Of a stretch of 64,000 nucleotides of DNA, positions 34,201 to 42,132 are shown in pieces (position 1 is the first letter of the stretch; each line of letters opens with the position of its first letter). The stretch is from JBCDCY01 sp039180875 (GTDB lineage: Bacteria; Pseudomonadota; Alphaproteobacteria; Rhodobacterales; Rhodobacteraceae), in NCBI GenBank assembly GCA_039180875.1, contig JBCDCY010000005.1, forward strand, positions 167,558 through 231,557, read 5' to 3'. Position numbers and translations under genes: made by a program. The notes under the pieces were generated by a model. That model did not search any database. It was not told the origin of the DNA and saw nothing but the letters and a program-made list of their open reading frames with translations.

Positions 34201-34484
34201 TCCACCACCTTCGGCACGACGAAGAAGCCTTCGCGGGCCTCCGGCGCGTTGGCGAGGATGCGTTCGGCCTGATCGCCCTCCCGCACTTCGTCTGGCCGGC
34301 GCTTCAGGTCCATCGGGGTGACGGAGGTCATGGGCTCCACCCCCTCGACGTCCACCGAGGCGAGCTGGTCCATGAAATCGAGAATGCCCGAAAGCTCTGC
34401 CGCGATGGCGGGCAGATCCTCCTCCTCCACACGGATGCGGGCGAGATGCGCGACCCGGCGCGCGGTCTCGATGTCGATGGACAT
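34197..34484 (-). CDS. gatC: GatC, aspartyl/glutamyl-tRNA amidotransferase subunit C
   Basis: 95 residues, typical length. It starts MSIDIETARRVAHLARIRVE and contains the conserved ILDFMDQLASVDVEGVEPMT and a C-terminal FFVVPKVVE, the segment that wraps around GatA. It is the first gene of gatC-gatA and is coupled to gatA by ATGA. Confidence 0.97.
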   Translation of the reverse strand: MSIDIETARRVAHLARIRVEEEDLPAIAAELSGILDFMDQLASVDVEGVEPMTSVTPMDLKRRPDEVREGDQAERILANAPEAREGFFVVPKVVE

Positions 34485-34511
34485 GGGGCCTCCTCCTGGA
34501 TCCCGCGGGGT

Positions 34512-35207
34512 CTAGCCCGCAGCCCCCGCGCGCGCAAGCCGGGCGTGGCGCAAGAGCACCCAGATCATCCAGGTGAGCATCACCCCGTTCAGGATGTGCC
34601 AAAGGTAGTGGATGCCGAGCGGAAAGGCCGCGCAGAGCGCCCCGTTTTGATCGTCGAGGGTGCGCGCGGTGATCGAGACGCCGAGGATCGCCGCGCCGAT
34701 GATCAGGCCCCGGCCGGTGACCGGTTGCCGGGGCAACAGGATCAGGCCGTAGATCAGCACGGCCAGGAAGGTCGGCACATAGGCCTCCGACCCATTGAGG
34801 TCGCCGAGGATCTGCGTCAGCAGCCCGCCGCCGACATTGGAGATCGGCAGGAAGGCGAGCACGATCAGCGCCGCGGCCCACCACGGCAGGCCGAGATAGC
34901 GGACGTTGGCGAGGTAGAGATAGACCAGGATGTAGAGCAGGATCGGGATCACGTCGGCTGCCGAGGACCAGGCGTTGGCGAAGGTGTGGAAGAGGAACGA
35001 GCCGATGCCGATGGCGAACAGGATGAGGGTAAGCAGCAGCGCACCCCAATCGGCCCGGCCGGTCGCCGCCCGCTCCCGCGCGTGCAGGCGGAAGGCGACG
35101 AGGGCGCCGATCAGGAAGGCGGCGTTCGAGATCGCATTGAGCGGCTCGGCCCAGAACGCGGGACCAACACGCTCGCAGTAGATGTCGATCTGCTGGAACC
35201 AGTCCAT
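34512..35207 (-). CDS. Ceramidase-family (CREST) membrane hydrolase
   Basis: 231 residues with seven predicted helices. CREST-superfamily residues are visible: an early acidic/asparagine motif (AEPLNAISNAAF), GIGSFLFHTFANAW with the first histidine, and the paired histidines in GIHYLWHILNG near the C-terminus. Eukaryotic alkaline ceramidases share this layout with a Zn site; bacterial members are usually uncharacterised. Located downstream of gatC on the same strand. Confidence 0.85.
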   Translation of the reverse strand: MDWFQQIDIYCERVGPAFWAEPLNAISNAAFLIGALVAFRLHARERAATGRADWGALLLTLILFAIGIGSFLFHTFANAWSSAADVIPILLYILVYLYLANVRYLGLPWWAAALIVLAFLPISNVGGGLLTQILGDLNGSEAYVPTFLAVLIYGLILLPRQPVTGRGLIIGAAILGVSITARTLDDQNGALCAAFPLGIHYLWHILNGVMLTWMIWVLLRHARLARAGAAG

Positions 35208-35293
35208 GCCCGTCTCCCTGCCTGTCGCTTGATCGCCGGGCGCGGCCGGCTCATGCTCCCGGGCAAACCTAGGGCAATGGGAGGGTGTGTGCG

Positions 35294-35980
35294 ATGCGGA
35301 TCATTTGGCTCGGCCATTCGGGCTTTCGGATGGAGATCGGCGACCAGGTGCTGCTGGTTGATCCCTGGCTGACCGGCAATCCGATGTTCGACCCCGCACG
35401 CCGGGAGGAGGCGATCGGCGGCGCGAGCCATATCCTGGTGAGCCACGGCCATGGCGACCATGCCGGCGACGCGGTGGCGCTCGCTAAGGAGCTCGGCGTG
35501 CCCATCGTTTGCGTGCATGAGTTGGCGACGCTTTGGGGCGGGGAGGTCGAGGCCATCGGCTTCGGCAAGGGCGGCACGGTGGCGCTCGGCGAAGTCCGCG
35601 TGACGCTGGTGAACGCCACCCATTCCTCCAGCATCGACACGGGCGGCACGCTCGGCATTGCCGGGTCGGAGGCCGGGTTCATGATCGCGGGGGAGGGCAA
35701 GACGATCTACTTCTCCGGCGATACCGACGTGATGGCCGATATGGGCGTCTTCCAGGATCTGCACGCGCCCGAGATCGGCATCCTGGCCTGCGGCGGACAC
35801 TACACCATGGACATGGAGCGGGCGGCCTACGCCGCGAAGCGCTTCTTCGATTTCGAGACGGTGATCCCCTGTCACTACAAGACCTTCCCGCTGCTCGCCC
35901 AGTCGGCCGAGCCGTTGATCGCTGCGCTGCCGGAGGTGCAGGTAATCGAGCCCGAGGTGCTGGTGGCGATCACGCTTTGA
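35294..35980 (+). CDS. UPF0173-type metal-dependent hydrolase
   Basis: 228 residues with a metallo-beta-lactamase fold. Metal ligands are visible in SHGHGDHAGD (HxHxDH), THSSS, GDTD and the late HYKTFP. The N-terminal WLGHSGFRMEIGD and LLVDPWLTGNP are typical of UPF0173. The ATG at 35294 has GGGAGGG eight bases upstream; a GTG at 35285 is possible. Substrate unknown. Confidence 0.9.
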   Translation: MRIIWLGHSGFRMEIGDQVLLVDPWLTGNPMFDPARREEAIGGASHILVSHGHGDHAGDAVALAKELGVPIVCVHELATLWGGEVEAIGFGKGGTVALGEVRVTLVNATHSSSIDTGGTLGIAGSEAGFMIAGEGKTIYFSGDTDVMADMGVFQDLHAPEIGILACGGHYTMDMERAAYAAKRFFDFETVIPCHYKTFPLLAQSAEPLIAALPEVQVIEPEVLVAITL

Positions 35981-36073
35981 GGGGGGCGGTCCTCGGGGGC
36001 ATCGAGCCCCCTCGGCCCGTCGCCTAGCGGCGGGGGCGCCGCGCCGGCCGGGCGGGCATGCCCCTCACCCGGG

Positions 36074-36103
36074 TGATCTGGCGGTGGCGCTGATGCGTAG
36101 TCT
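36074..36103 (+). promoter_or_regulatory. Candidate sigma-E (ChrR-type) promoter upstream of phrB
   Basis: TGATCT at 36074-36079, an 18-nt spacer and TAGTCT at 36098-36103 resemble the Rhodobacter RpoE promoter pattern TGATC-N18-TA. It is 41 bp upstream of the photolyase ATG. In R. sphaeroides this sigma factor controls a singlet-oxygen response that includes photolyase. Prediction only; neither rpoE nor chrR is in the window. Confidence 0.45.
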
Positions 36104-36143
36104 CCCCTACGGTTCCACTTTGCGACGGCCATGACGGGGCGAG

Positions 36144-37586
36144 ATGAGCGACGATAGACGACCGGCCCTGATGTGGTTTCGCCGCGATCTGAGACTTGCC
36201 GACAATGCTGCATTGACCGCTGCCGCTGAGGCGGATGGTCCGGTCATCCCGGTCTTCATTCTCGACCCCGAGACCGAGGCGATGGGGGCTGCGCCGAAAT
36301 GGCGGCTTGGGCTCTCGATTGCCGATCTGGCGGGGGCGCTCGAGGAGGCCGGCTCTCGCCTCATCCTCCGCCGCGGCAAGGCGCGGGAGGTGCTGGAGGC
36401 ACTGGTCGAGGAGACCGGTGCGGGTGCAGTCCATTGGCTGCGGCTCTACGATCCAGCCTCGATCAAGCGCGATACCGAGATCAAGGCGATGCTCAACGAC
36501 GCGGGCGTCGAGGCTGTCAGCCATGCCGGCCATACCCTGCACGAACCCTGGGTGCCGGAGACCCAGCAGGGCGGGTTCTACAAGGTCTATTCGCCGTTCT
36601 GGCGGGCCGTCAGCCCGATGGACGTGGCCGAGCCTTTGCCGGCGCCGAAGAAACTGCCGGCGCCGGATGACTGGCCAAGCTCTGAGGCGCTTGACGACTG
36701 GCAGCTTGGCGCGGCGATGCGGCGGGGGGCGGCGGTGGTGGCGGACTACACCACCGTTGGCGAGGCGGCGGCCCGGGATCGGCTGGATGCCTTCATCGCC
36801 GACGCGGTCGGGCGTTACAAGACAGACCGGAACCGCACCGACCTCGACGCGACCTCCAACCTCTCCGAGAACCTCACCTACGGCGAAATCTCTCCCCGCA
36901 CGATCTGGCATGCCGGCAGGCGGGCGATGGAGGAGGGCGCGAAGGGCGCCGAGCATTTCCTGAAGGAGCTCGTTTGGCGCGACTTCGCCTGGCACCTGCT
37001 CTACCACACGCCCCATATCACCGAGGGCAACTGGCGCGAGGGCTGGGACGAGTTTCCCTGGCGCGACGACAACGCCGATGCCGAGCGCTGGCGTCGCGGG
37101 CTGACCGGCGAGCCCATGGTCGATGCCGGGATGCGCGAGCTCTACATCACCGGGCGGATGCACAACCGCACCCGGATGATCGTCGCGAGCTACCTCACCA
37201 AGCATCTGATGACCCATTGGCGCATTGGGCTCGACTGGTTCGCCGATTGCTTGATCGACTGGGATCCGGCCTCCAATGCCATGGGCTGGCAGTGGACCGC
37301 GGGCTCCGGTCCGGACGCGGCCCCCTATTTCCGGGTGTTCAATCCCGAGACCCAAGCGGAGAAATTCGATCCCAAGGGCAGCTATCGCCGACGCTGGCTG
37401 GCGGGTTGGGAGGGGGAGAGCTCGACCGAGGCCAAGCGGTTCTTCGATGCCATCCCCGAGAGCTGGGATCTGAGCGCCGAGGATACCTATCCCGACCGCT
37501 TGATCGCGCTGAAAGAGGGGCGGGAGCGTGCGCTTGCCGCTTACAAGAGCCACACGGCCGACGGCCGGAAAGAGGACGCGGCCTGA
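36144..37586 (+). CDS. phrB: Deoxyribodipyrimidine photolyase (class I cryptochrome/photolyase)
   Basis: 480 residues. Repairs UV-induced cyclobutane pyrimidine dimers using FAD and blue light. The N-terminal alpha/beta photoantenna domain starts LMWFRRDLRLADNAAL; the FAD domain carries TSNLSENLTYGEISPRTIW, WRDFAWHLLYHTP, MHNRTRMIVASYLTKHL and DWDPASNAMGWQWTAGSGPDAAPYFRVF (core AMGWQW). These are CPD photolyase landmarks. A sigma-E-like promoter lies upstream, and a FAD oxidoreductase and DUF1365 gene follow. Confidence 0.96.
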   Translation: MSDDRRPALMWFRRDLRLADNAALTAAAEADGPVIPVFILDPETEAMGAAPKWRLGLSIADLAGALEEAGSRLILRRGKAREVLEALVEETGAGAVHWLRLYDPASIKRDTEIKAMLNDAGVEAVSHAGHTLHEPWVPETQQGGFYKVYSPFWRAVSPMDVAEPLPAPKKLPAPDDWPSSEALDDWQLGAAMRRGAAVVADYTTVGEAAARDRLDAFIADAVGRYKTDRNRTDLDATSNLSENLTYGEISPRTIWHAGRRAMEEGAKGAEHFLKELVWRDFAWHLLYHTPHITEGNWREGWDEFPWRDDNADAERWRRGLTGEPMVDAGMRELYITGRMHNRTRMIVASYLTKHLMTHWRIGLDWFADCLIDWDPASNAMGWQWTAGSGPDAAPYFRVFNPETQAEKFDPKGSYRRRWLAGWEGESSTEAKRFFDAIPESWDLSAEDTYPDRLIALKEGRERALAAYKSHTADGRKEDAA

Positions 37587-37630
37587 TCCGCGACGCGGCG
37601 GGGCGAGAGAACGAGGGGCAGACTTAGACC

Positions 37631-38941
37631 ATGAAGATAGCCGTAGTGGGGTCCGGCATCGCCGGCATGGGGGCGGCGCTTGCGCTGTCGGAGCGGCACG
37701 AGGTGGTGCTGCTCGAACAGGCGGGGCGTTTTGGCGGCCATGCCAACACGGTGGACGTCGAAACGCCGGAGGGGCCGGTGCCGGTCGACACCGGCTTCAT
37801 CGTCCACAACCACGCGAACTATCCCCATTTGCGGGCGCTCTTCGATCATCTGGATGTGCCGACCAAGGCGTCCGACATGTCGTTTGGCCTTTCGGTCCAG
37901 GGCGGGCGGCTGGAATACGCCCTCGACACGGTCGACACGATCTTTGCCCAGCGCCGCAATGCGCTTCGCCCCCGGTTTGTGCGGATGGTGCGCGATATCC
38001 TCCGCTTCAACACGGCGGGCCGGGCGGCGCTGGAGAGCGACGGCTTTCGCGGTCTGAGCCTTGGGGCCTGGCTGGCCGAACAGGGCTACGGGACGGCGCT
38101 GGCCGAGTGGTTCGTGAAGCCCATGGGCGGTGCGATCTGGTCGACGCCGGCTGATGAGATGCTGGATTTCCCGGCCGAGAACTTCGTCACATTTTTCCGC
38201 AATCACGGTCTGATGAACGGCATGGAGCCGGGGCATCGCTGGCGCACGGTCGAGGGCGGCTCGCGCGAATATGTCCGCCGGTTGATCGGGCGCCTCGGGC
38301 CGCGGGCCCAGATCGGCATCGGCGTGCGGCAGGTGAGCCGGGCCGGCGGGCGGCCGCTCCTCCGTATGGACGATGGCTCGGAGGCTGCCTTCGATCAGGT
38401 GGTGCTGGCCTGCCATGGGCCGGAGGCGCGGGGCCTGGTGGAGGACCTCGACCCGCAGGAGCGCGCGATCCTTTCCGCCTTCCGCACCACGCCCAACCGG
38501 GCGATCCTGCACTCCGACCCCGCGCTGATGCCGCGTCGGAAGAATGTCTGGTCGAGCTGGAACTTCCTGACCGACGGCGCGGACGGTGCCCGTCCGGCCC
38601 AGGTCACCTACTGGATGAACCGTCTGCAGGGGATCCAGCCGGAGGTGCCGCTGTTCGTCAGCCTCAATCCGGCGGTCGAGCCCGATCCGGCCTTGGTGCA
38701 CCGCACGTTCTCCTACGCCCATCCCGGCTACGATCACGCGACCTTCCGGGCGCAGGGTGAGATCGACGCCATCCAGGGGCGGGGCGGTGTGTGGTATGCC
38801 GGGGCATGGCTCGACTACGGCTTTCACGAGGACGGCTTACGGAGCGGCCTGCGCGTCGCCGCCGCCATGGGCGCGACGCCGGGCTGGATCGGCGAGGATC
38901 TGGTGCCGATCCAGACACCGATGCTCGAGGCCGCCGAGTGA
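37631..38941 (+). CDS. FAD-dependent NAD(P)-binding amine-oxidase-like oxidoreductase
   Basis: 436 residues. The N-terminal Rossmann motif VVGSGIAGMGAALALS is followed by LLEQAGRFGGHANTVDV. Inner signatures are FIVHNHANYPHLRALFDHL, MLDFPAENFVTFFRNHGL, WRTVEGGSREYV and FSYAHPGYDH, which mark the NAD/FAD-binding proteins usually encoded beside DUF1365 and a cyclopropane fatty acid synthase-like methyltransferase. It is 44 bp after phrB and overlaps DUF1365 by GTGA. The partner methyltransferase is missing here. A role in membrane-lipid modification is inference from family context. Confidence 0.88.
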   Translation: MKIAVVGSGIAGMGAALALSERHEVVLLEQAGRFGGHANTVDVETPEGPVPVDTGFIVHNHANYPHLRALFDHLDVPTKASDMSFGLSVQGGRLEYALDTVDTIFAQRRNALRPRFVRMVRDILRFNTAGRAALESDGFRGLSLGAWLAEQGYGTALAEWFVKPMGGAIWSTPADEMLDFPAENFVTFFRNHGLMNGMEPGHRWRTVEGGSREYVRRLIGRLGPRAQIGIGVRQVSRAGGRPLLRMDDGSEAAFDQVVLACHGPEARGLVEDLDPQERAILSAFRTTPNRAILHSDPALMPRRKNVWSSWNFLTDGADGARPAQVTYWMNRLQGIQPEVPLFVSLNPAVEPDPALVHRTFSYAHPGYDHATFRAQGEIDAIQGRGGVWYAGAWLDYGFHEDGLRSGLRVAAAMGATPGWIGEDLVPIQTPMLEAAE

Positions 38942-39780
38942 CGGCGGAGGCCCCAGCGGAGCGCCCGGCGCTCACCCTCTACCGCGGCCATGTCATGCAC
39001 ATGCGCCTGGCGCCGAAGCGCCACAAATTCCGCTACGCCGTGTTCAGTCTGCTGGTCGACCTCGACCGGGCGGAGGCCGCGATCGCGCCGTTGCGTCTGC
39101 TGCGCTGGGGCCGGCGGGGCATCCTATCCTTCACCCCGGCCGACCATGGGCGGCGTGACGGTTCCCCCCTCCGCCCCTGGGCCGAGGAGATCCTGGCGCG
39201 GGAAGGTCTGCCGCGGCCGGCGCGGATCGAGCTCTTGGCCTTTCCGCGCATGTGGGGCTTCGTCTTCAACCCCCTCTCGGTCTACTTTTGCTACGACGAG
39301 GCGGGGGCGCTCGAGAGCCTGATCTATGAGGTGAAGAACACCTTCGGCGATCAGATGACCTACGCCCTTCCGGCGGGAGAGGTCGTCGGCGGCGCCTACC
39401 GGCAGGAGCAAGACAAGGCGTTCTTCGTCTCACCCTTCATCGAGATGGCGGAGCGCTATCGCTTTACCGTGCAGGCGCCGGACGCACGGCTCTCCCTCCG
39501 CATCCGCCAGGCCGGGCGCAAGGGGGAGACGCTGATCGCCACCCACACGGCGGTGGCTCAACCTTGTACGGACCGGCGCCTGGCCCGGGCGATCCTCAGC
39601 CATCCGCTGATGACGCTCAAGGTGATCGCCGCCATCCACTGGCACGCGCTGCGGCTGTTCCTGCTGGGCGTGCGCTTCATCCGCTACCCGAGCGGGGGGC
39701 CGGTCGAGGAGGACCGGCTGAAGCTGCCGTCTGCCGAAGCGCTCGATCCTGCGCCGGTGCGGTCGCCTGGGGCGACCTGA
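38938..39780 (+). CDS. DUF1365 family protein
   Basis: 280 residues from a GTG overlapping the oxidoreductase stop. Landmarks are LYRGHVMHMRLAPKRHKFRY, FSLLVDLDRAE, FPRMWGFVFNPLSVYFCYDE and FGDQMTYALPAGE, then KAFFVSPFIEMAERYRF. DUF1365 genes accompany FAD oxidoreductases and lipid methyltransferases in oxidative-stress loci, including the RpoE-ChrR regulon of Rhodobacter; the biochemical activity is not settled. It ends a three-gene plus-strand unit. Confidence 0.9.
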   Translation: MTAEAPAERPALTLYRGHVMHMRLAPKRHKFRYAVFSLLVDLDRAEAAIAPLRLLRWGRRGILSFTPADHGRRDGSPLRPWAEEILAREGLPRPARIELLAFPRMWGFVFNPLSVYFCYDEAGALESLIYEVKNTFGDQMTYALPAGEVVGGAYRQEQDKAFFVSPFIEMAERYRFTVQAPDARLSLRIRQAGRKGETLIATHTAVAQPCTDRRLARAILSHPLMTLKVIAAIHWHALRLFLLGVRFIRYPSGGPVEEDRLKLPSAEALDPAPVRSPGAT

Positions 39781-39824
39781 CCTATTCGGCTCGGGCCGTG
39801 GCCGGATAGCGGTCGGTGCGTCTT

Positions 39825-39850
39825 GGATATTTGCACCACTGCGAAATGGG
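39825..39850 (+). repeat. GGATATTT intergenic motif, copy 2
   Basis: GGATATTT at 39825-39832, then CACTGCGAAA, as in 14711-14731. It lies between the DUF1365 stop and the convergent RidA gene, a position suited to a 3'-end or mRNA-processing signal. Function unknown. Confidence 0.5.
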
Positions 39851-39891
39851 TGGCTTGCGCTCTCAGCCCGGCCGGTTCGGCGCCTTGCGGG

Positions 39892-40377
39892 TCAGGGTTT
39901 GATCAGCACCTCGGCCTCGATCTCCACTGCCATGGCGAAGGGCAGGGCGGCCATGCCGACGGCGGAGCGGGCGTGGCGGCCGACCTCCGGTCCGAAGACC
40001 TCGAGGATCTGCTCGGAGAAGCCGTTGATCACCCGCGGCTGATCGCCGAAGCCCGGGGCCGAGTTCACCATGCCGAAGACCCGCCCCCAGCCCACGATCC
40101 GGTCGAGATCGCCCAGCGCGTCGGCGAGGGTCGAGAGCATCGAGAGGCCGGTGAGGCGGGCGAGATCCACCGCCGCCTCCACGCTCACCTCACCCCCCAC
40201 CTGACCGTGGGGGCCGCTGATCTTGCCGTCGGGCCCGATCGGCCCGTGACCGGAGACGAAGGCCCGGTCGCCGCGGAGATTGATCCAGGGAAAGGGCAGT
40301 TCCACCCCGGGCGGGACGGAGGGCAGGGGCGGCAGGGTGATCCCCAGCGTCTTCAGTCGCTCCTCGATCCGGGCCAT
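39892..40377 (-). CDS. RidA/YjgF family protein
   Basis: 161 residues, of the longer YjgF subgroup. It starts MARIEERLKTLGITLP and has RAFVSGHGPIGPDGK, VDLARLTGLSMLSTLADALGD and VIEIEAEVLI-type MAVEIEAEVLIKP at the C-terminus. RidA proteins deaminate reactive imine/enamine intermediates, but this subgroup often lacks the canonical arginine, so enamine deaminase activity is not certain. Confidence 0.85.
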   Translation of the reverse strand: MARIEERLKTLGITLPPLPSVPPGVELPFPWINLRGDRAFVSGHGPIGPDGKISGPHGQVGGEVSVEAAVDLARLTGLSMLSTLADALGDLDRIVGWGRVFGMVNSAPGFGDQPRVINGFSEQILEVFGPEVGRHARSAVGMAALPFAMAVEIEAEVLIKP

Positions 40378-40431
40378 CGTCTGTCCTCCCTGCGGTTCTG
40401 ATCTGAACCCGGTCCTATCGCCTGCCGGCCG

Positions 40432-41310
40432 TCAGCGGAAGGCGCGGTCGAGGCAATGTTCCCAGGCGATCTCGTCCTCGAGGGCCAGCACTCCGGTCCG
40501 CAGCGCGGCGATGCGCTGGGGCTCGGCCGCGAGCAGGTCCGCCACCTGGTGCTGCGGCGGGCCCGCGTCGTTCTCCACCGGCAGGCTGAGGCCCGGCGGC
40601 CAATGCTTGCGGGCGTCGGCCATGGCGGAGAGATAGGGCAGCGGCGTCGGCCCCCATTCGCCGACATCGCGCCAGGTCGCGCGGAAATGCAGCGTCGTCG
40701 GTGCCCGCTGAAAGACCAGGCCAGGCCGCCCGGCGCTACGCAGGATGCGCTTCCAGAGGTCCCAGTCGCCGAGCTTGCTGAGGCTCTCGTCCCAATAGCC
40801 CACCTCCTCGAAAACGGACCGGCGATGCACGAAACAGCTCGCGGGGATGGTGTTGACCTTGGCCATGAAGGCATTGAAGGCCCGCGGGGTCTTGAGGTTG
40901 ACGAAGAACGGCAGGATCACGCCGTCGTCCCGGATCCAAAGCGGGCGGCTGTAGGCGAGCGCCGCCTCGGGTCGCTCCATCGCGCGGGCCATCACCTCCA
41001 GATGATCGGGCAGCAGCAGATCGTCGTGGGCGGCGAAGGCGATCAGCTCTCCCTTTGCTTCCCTGAGCGCGATGTTGCGGTTGGCGTAGCCGAAATGCGG
41101 CGCCTTCGGCAGATCGAACCAGCGGATGCGGTCGTCCTTGAAGCCGGCGACCACCTCGGCCGTTCCGTCGGTGCAACCGTCGCCCACCAGCAACAGCTCG
41201 AAGTCCTTGCAGCTTTGCTCCAGCAAGGCGCCGATCGCCGCGCCGACCACGTCTGCCCGGTTGTGGGTCGGCAAGAGGACGCTGAAGAGCGGCGCCTCAC
41301 TGCCGGGCAC
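40432..41310 (-). CDS. Family 2 glycosyltransferase
   Basis: 292 residues with a GT-A fold. The N-terminal FSVLLPTHNRADVVGAAIGA and LLVGDGCTDGTAEVV are GT2 signatures. The DxD-equivalent is in FAAHDDLLLPDHL, and an acceptor-side motif is GDWDLWKRIL. There are no transmembrane helices, so it is a cytosolic transferase. Donor and acceptor are unknown, and it stands alone among unrelated genes. Confidence 0.88.
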   Translation of the reverse strand: MPGSEAPLFSVLLPTHNRADVVGAAIGALLEQSCKDFELLLVGDGCTDGTAEVVAGFKDDRIRWFDLPKAPHFGYANRNIALREAKGELIAFAAHDDLLLPDHLEVMARAMERPEAALAYSRPLWIRDDGVILPFFVNLKTPRAFNAFMAKVNTIPASCFVHRRSVFEEVGYWDESLSKLGDWDLWKRILRSAGRPGLVFQRAPTTLHFRATWRDVGEWGPTPLPYLSAMADARKHWPPGLSLPVENDAGPPQHQVADLLAAEPQRIAALRTGVLALEDEIAWEHCLDRAFR

Positions 41311-41493
41311 GGGCGATGATCCTCGATGAACGGGAGGTTTGGCGCCCGGCGCGCCGCGGATCGGTCATGGGAGGGTCCTGCCACCTGCGAATGCCGAGGC
41401 ACCATAGGCGGAGGCCGACGGTGGTGCCATGCCCCTTCGGGTTTTGGGCTGATGTCGGGCCGCGATGGCCGATCCGCGCCTGCGGCATGCGAG

Positions 41494-41520
41494 TTGATTT
41501 GACATTCTTGACAAAATCAA
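41494..41520. promoter_or_regulatory. AT-rich inverted repeat upstream of the hemP operon, candidate iron-responsive operator
   Basis: TTGATTT (41494-41500) and AAATCAA (41514-41520) are perfect inverted arms around GACATTCTTGACA. It stands out in GC-rich surroundings about 70 bp upstream of the first ORF of the hemP unit. Position and composition suggest an Irr/RirA/Fur-type site or a promoter. The regulator cannot be named from sequence. Confidence 0.5.
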
Positions 41521-41590
41521 TCAATTAAACGCTGACCTAGCAACGCCAAGTCAGCTCGGATCAGGTCAGGAACTTTGGCGCGGGGAAGAG

Positions 41591-41776
41591 ATGGACCGTC
41601 TGCACTATCCGCCGTCGGAACGGGAGGAGAGGGCGCAGCGAGACGTTGACGACTCGCTCCTCTACGAGCCGATCGAGGTGCTGAACAGCGTGCTCAGCGA
41701 CGGCGCCGATGTCGGGGTGATCTCGCTCGAACGGCTGCTGCATCCCCTGACGGACAAGGGACGGAGGCTCGGATGA
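41591..41776 (+). CDS. Small acidic ORF translationally coupled to hemP
   Basis: 61 residues, beginning MDRLHYPPSEREERAQRDVD and ending LLHPLTDKGRRLG; charged, soluble, no cysteine or membrane segment. GGGAAGAG precedes the ATG. Its stop overlaps the hemP start (ATGA). No family recognised. Conservation of coding character and the overlap argue that it is real, possibly a regulator or partner of HemP. Confidence 0.55.
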   Translation: MDRLHYPPSEREERAQRDVDDSLLYEPIEVLNSVLSDGADVGVISLERLLHPLTDKGRRLG

Positions 41777-41976
41777 CGGCGTATTCCAACATCTCCGGCA
41801 GATCGGACGTGGAACCGGCCGACACCTCCGCGGCGTCGAGCATGGAGCCGTCGGCGCCCCCGGCCTATGACGCGCGGGCGCTTATCCGCCACGGCAGCGT
41901 CGCGCATATCCGGCTCGACGATCGGCTCTACACCCTGCGGATCACCCGCCAGGGCAAGCTGATCCTGACCCGCTAG
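41773..41976 (+). CDS. hemP: HemP hemin uptake protein
   Basis: 67 residues. The conserved HemP domain is the C-terminal half: ARALIRHGSVAHIRLDDRLY leading to LRITRQGKLILTR. The first 30 residues are Ser/Ala/Pro-rich and variable. HemP is a small protein linked to iron-limited haem uptake gene expression in alpha- and betaproteobacteria. The AT-rich palindrome upstream fits iron control. Confidence 0.85.
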   Translation: MTAYSNISGRSDVEPADTSAASSMEPSAPPAYDARALIRHGSVAHIRLDDRLYTLRITRQGKLILTR

Positions 41977-42132
41977 GGCCACACATTTGCGAAATCGGGC
42001 GGAAAGCCTGCCATGACGTGCGCCGCCGCTCGACGGCTCCCCCTCACCGCTATATTTCTTTTGCAACAACCGCGCCGTCGGCCCGGAGCGTGACCGGGCC
42101 GGTGAGCCGCGGCTGACGGGCGGAGACGAACC

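Noticed and set aside
41316..41528. 70-codon ORF between the glycosyltransferase and hemP genes
   Set aside because: It runs through the AT-rich palindrome, has no ribosome-binding site and reads as random Arg/Pro-rich sequence.
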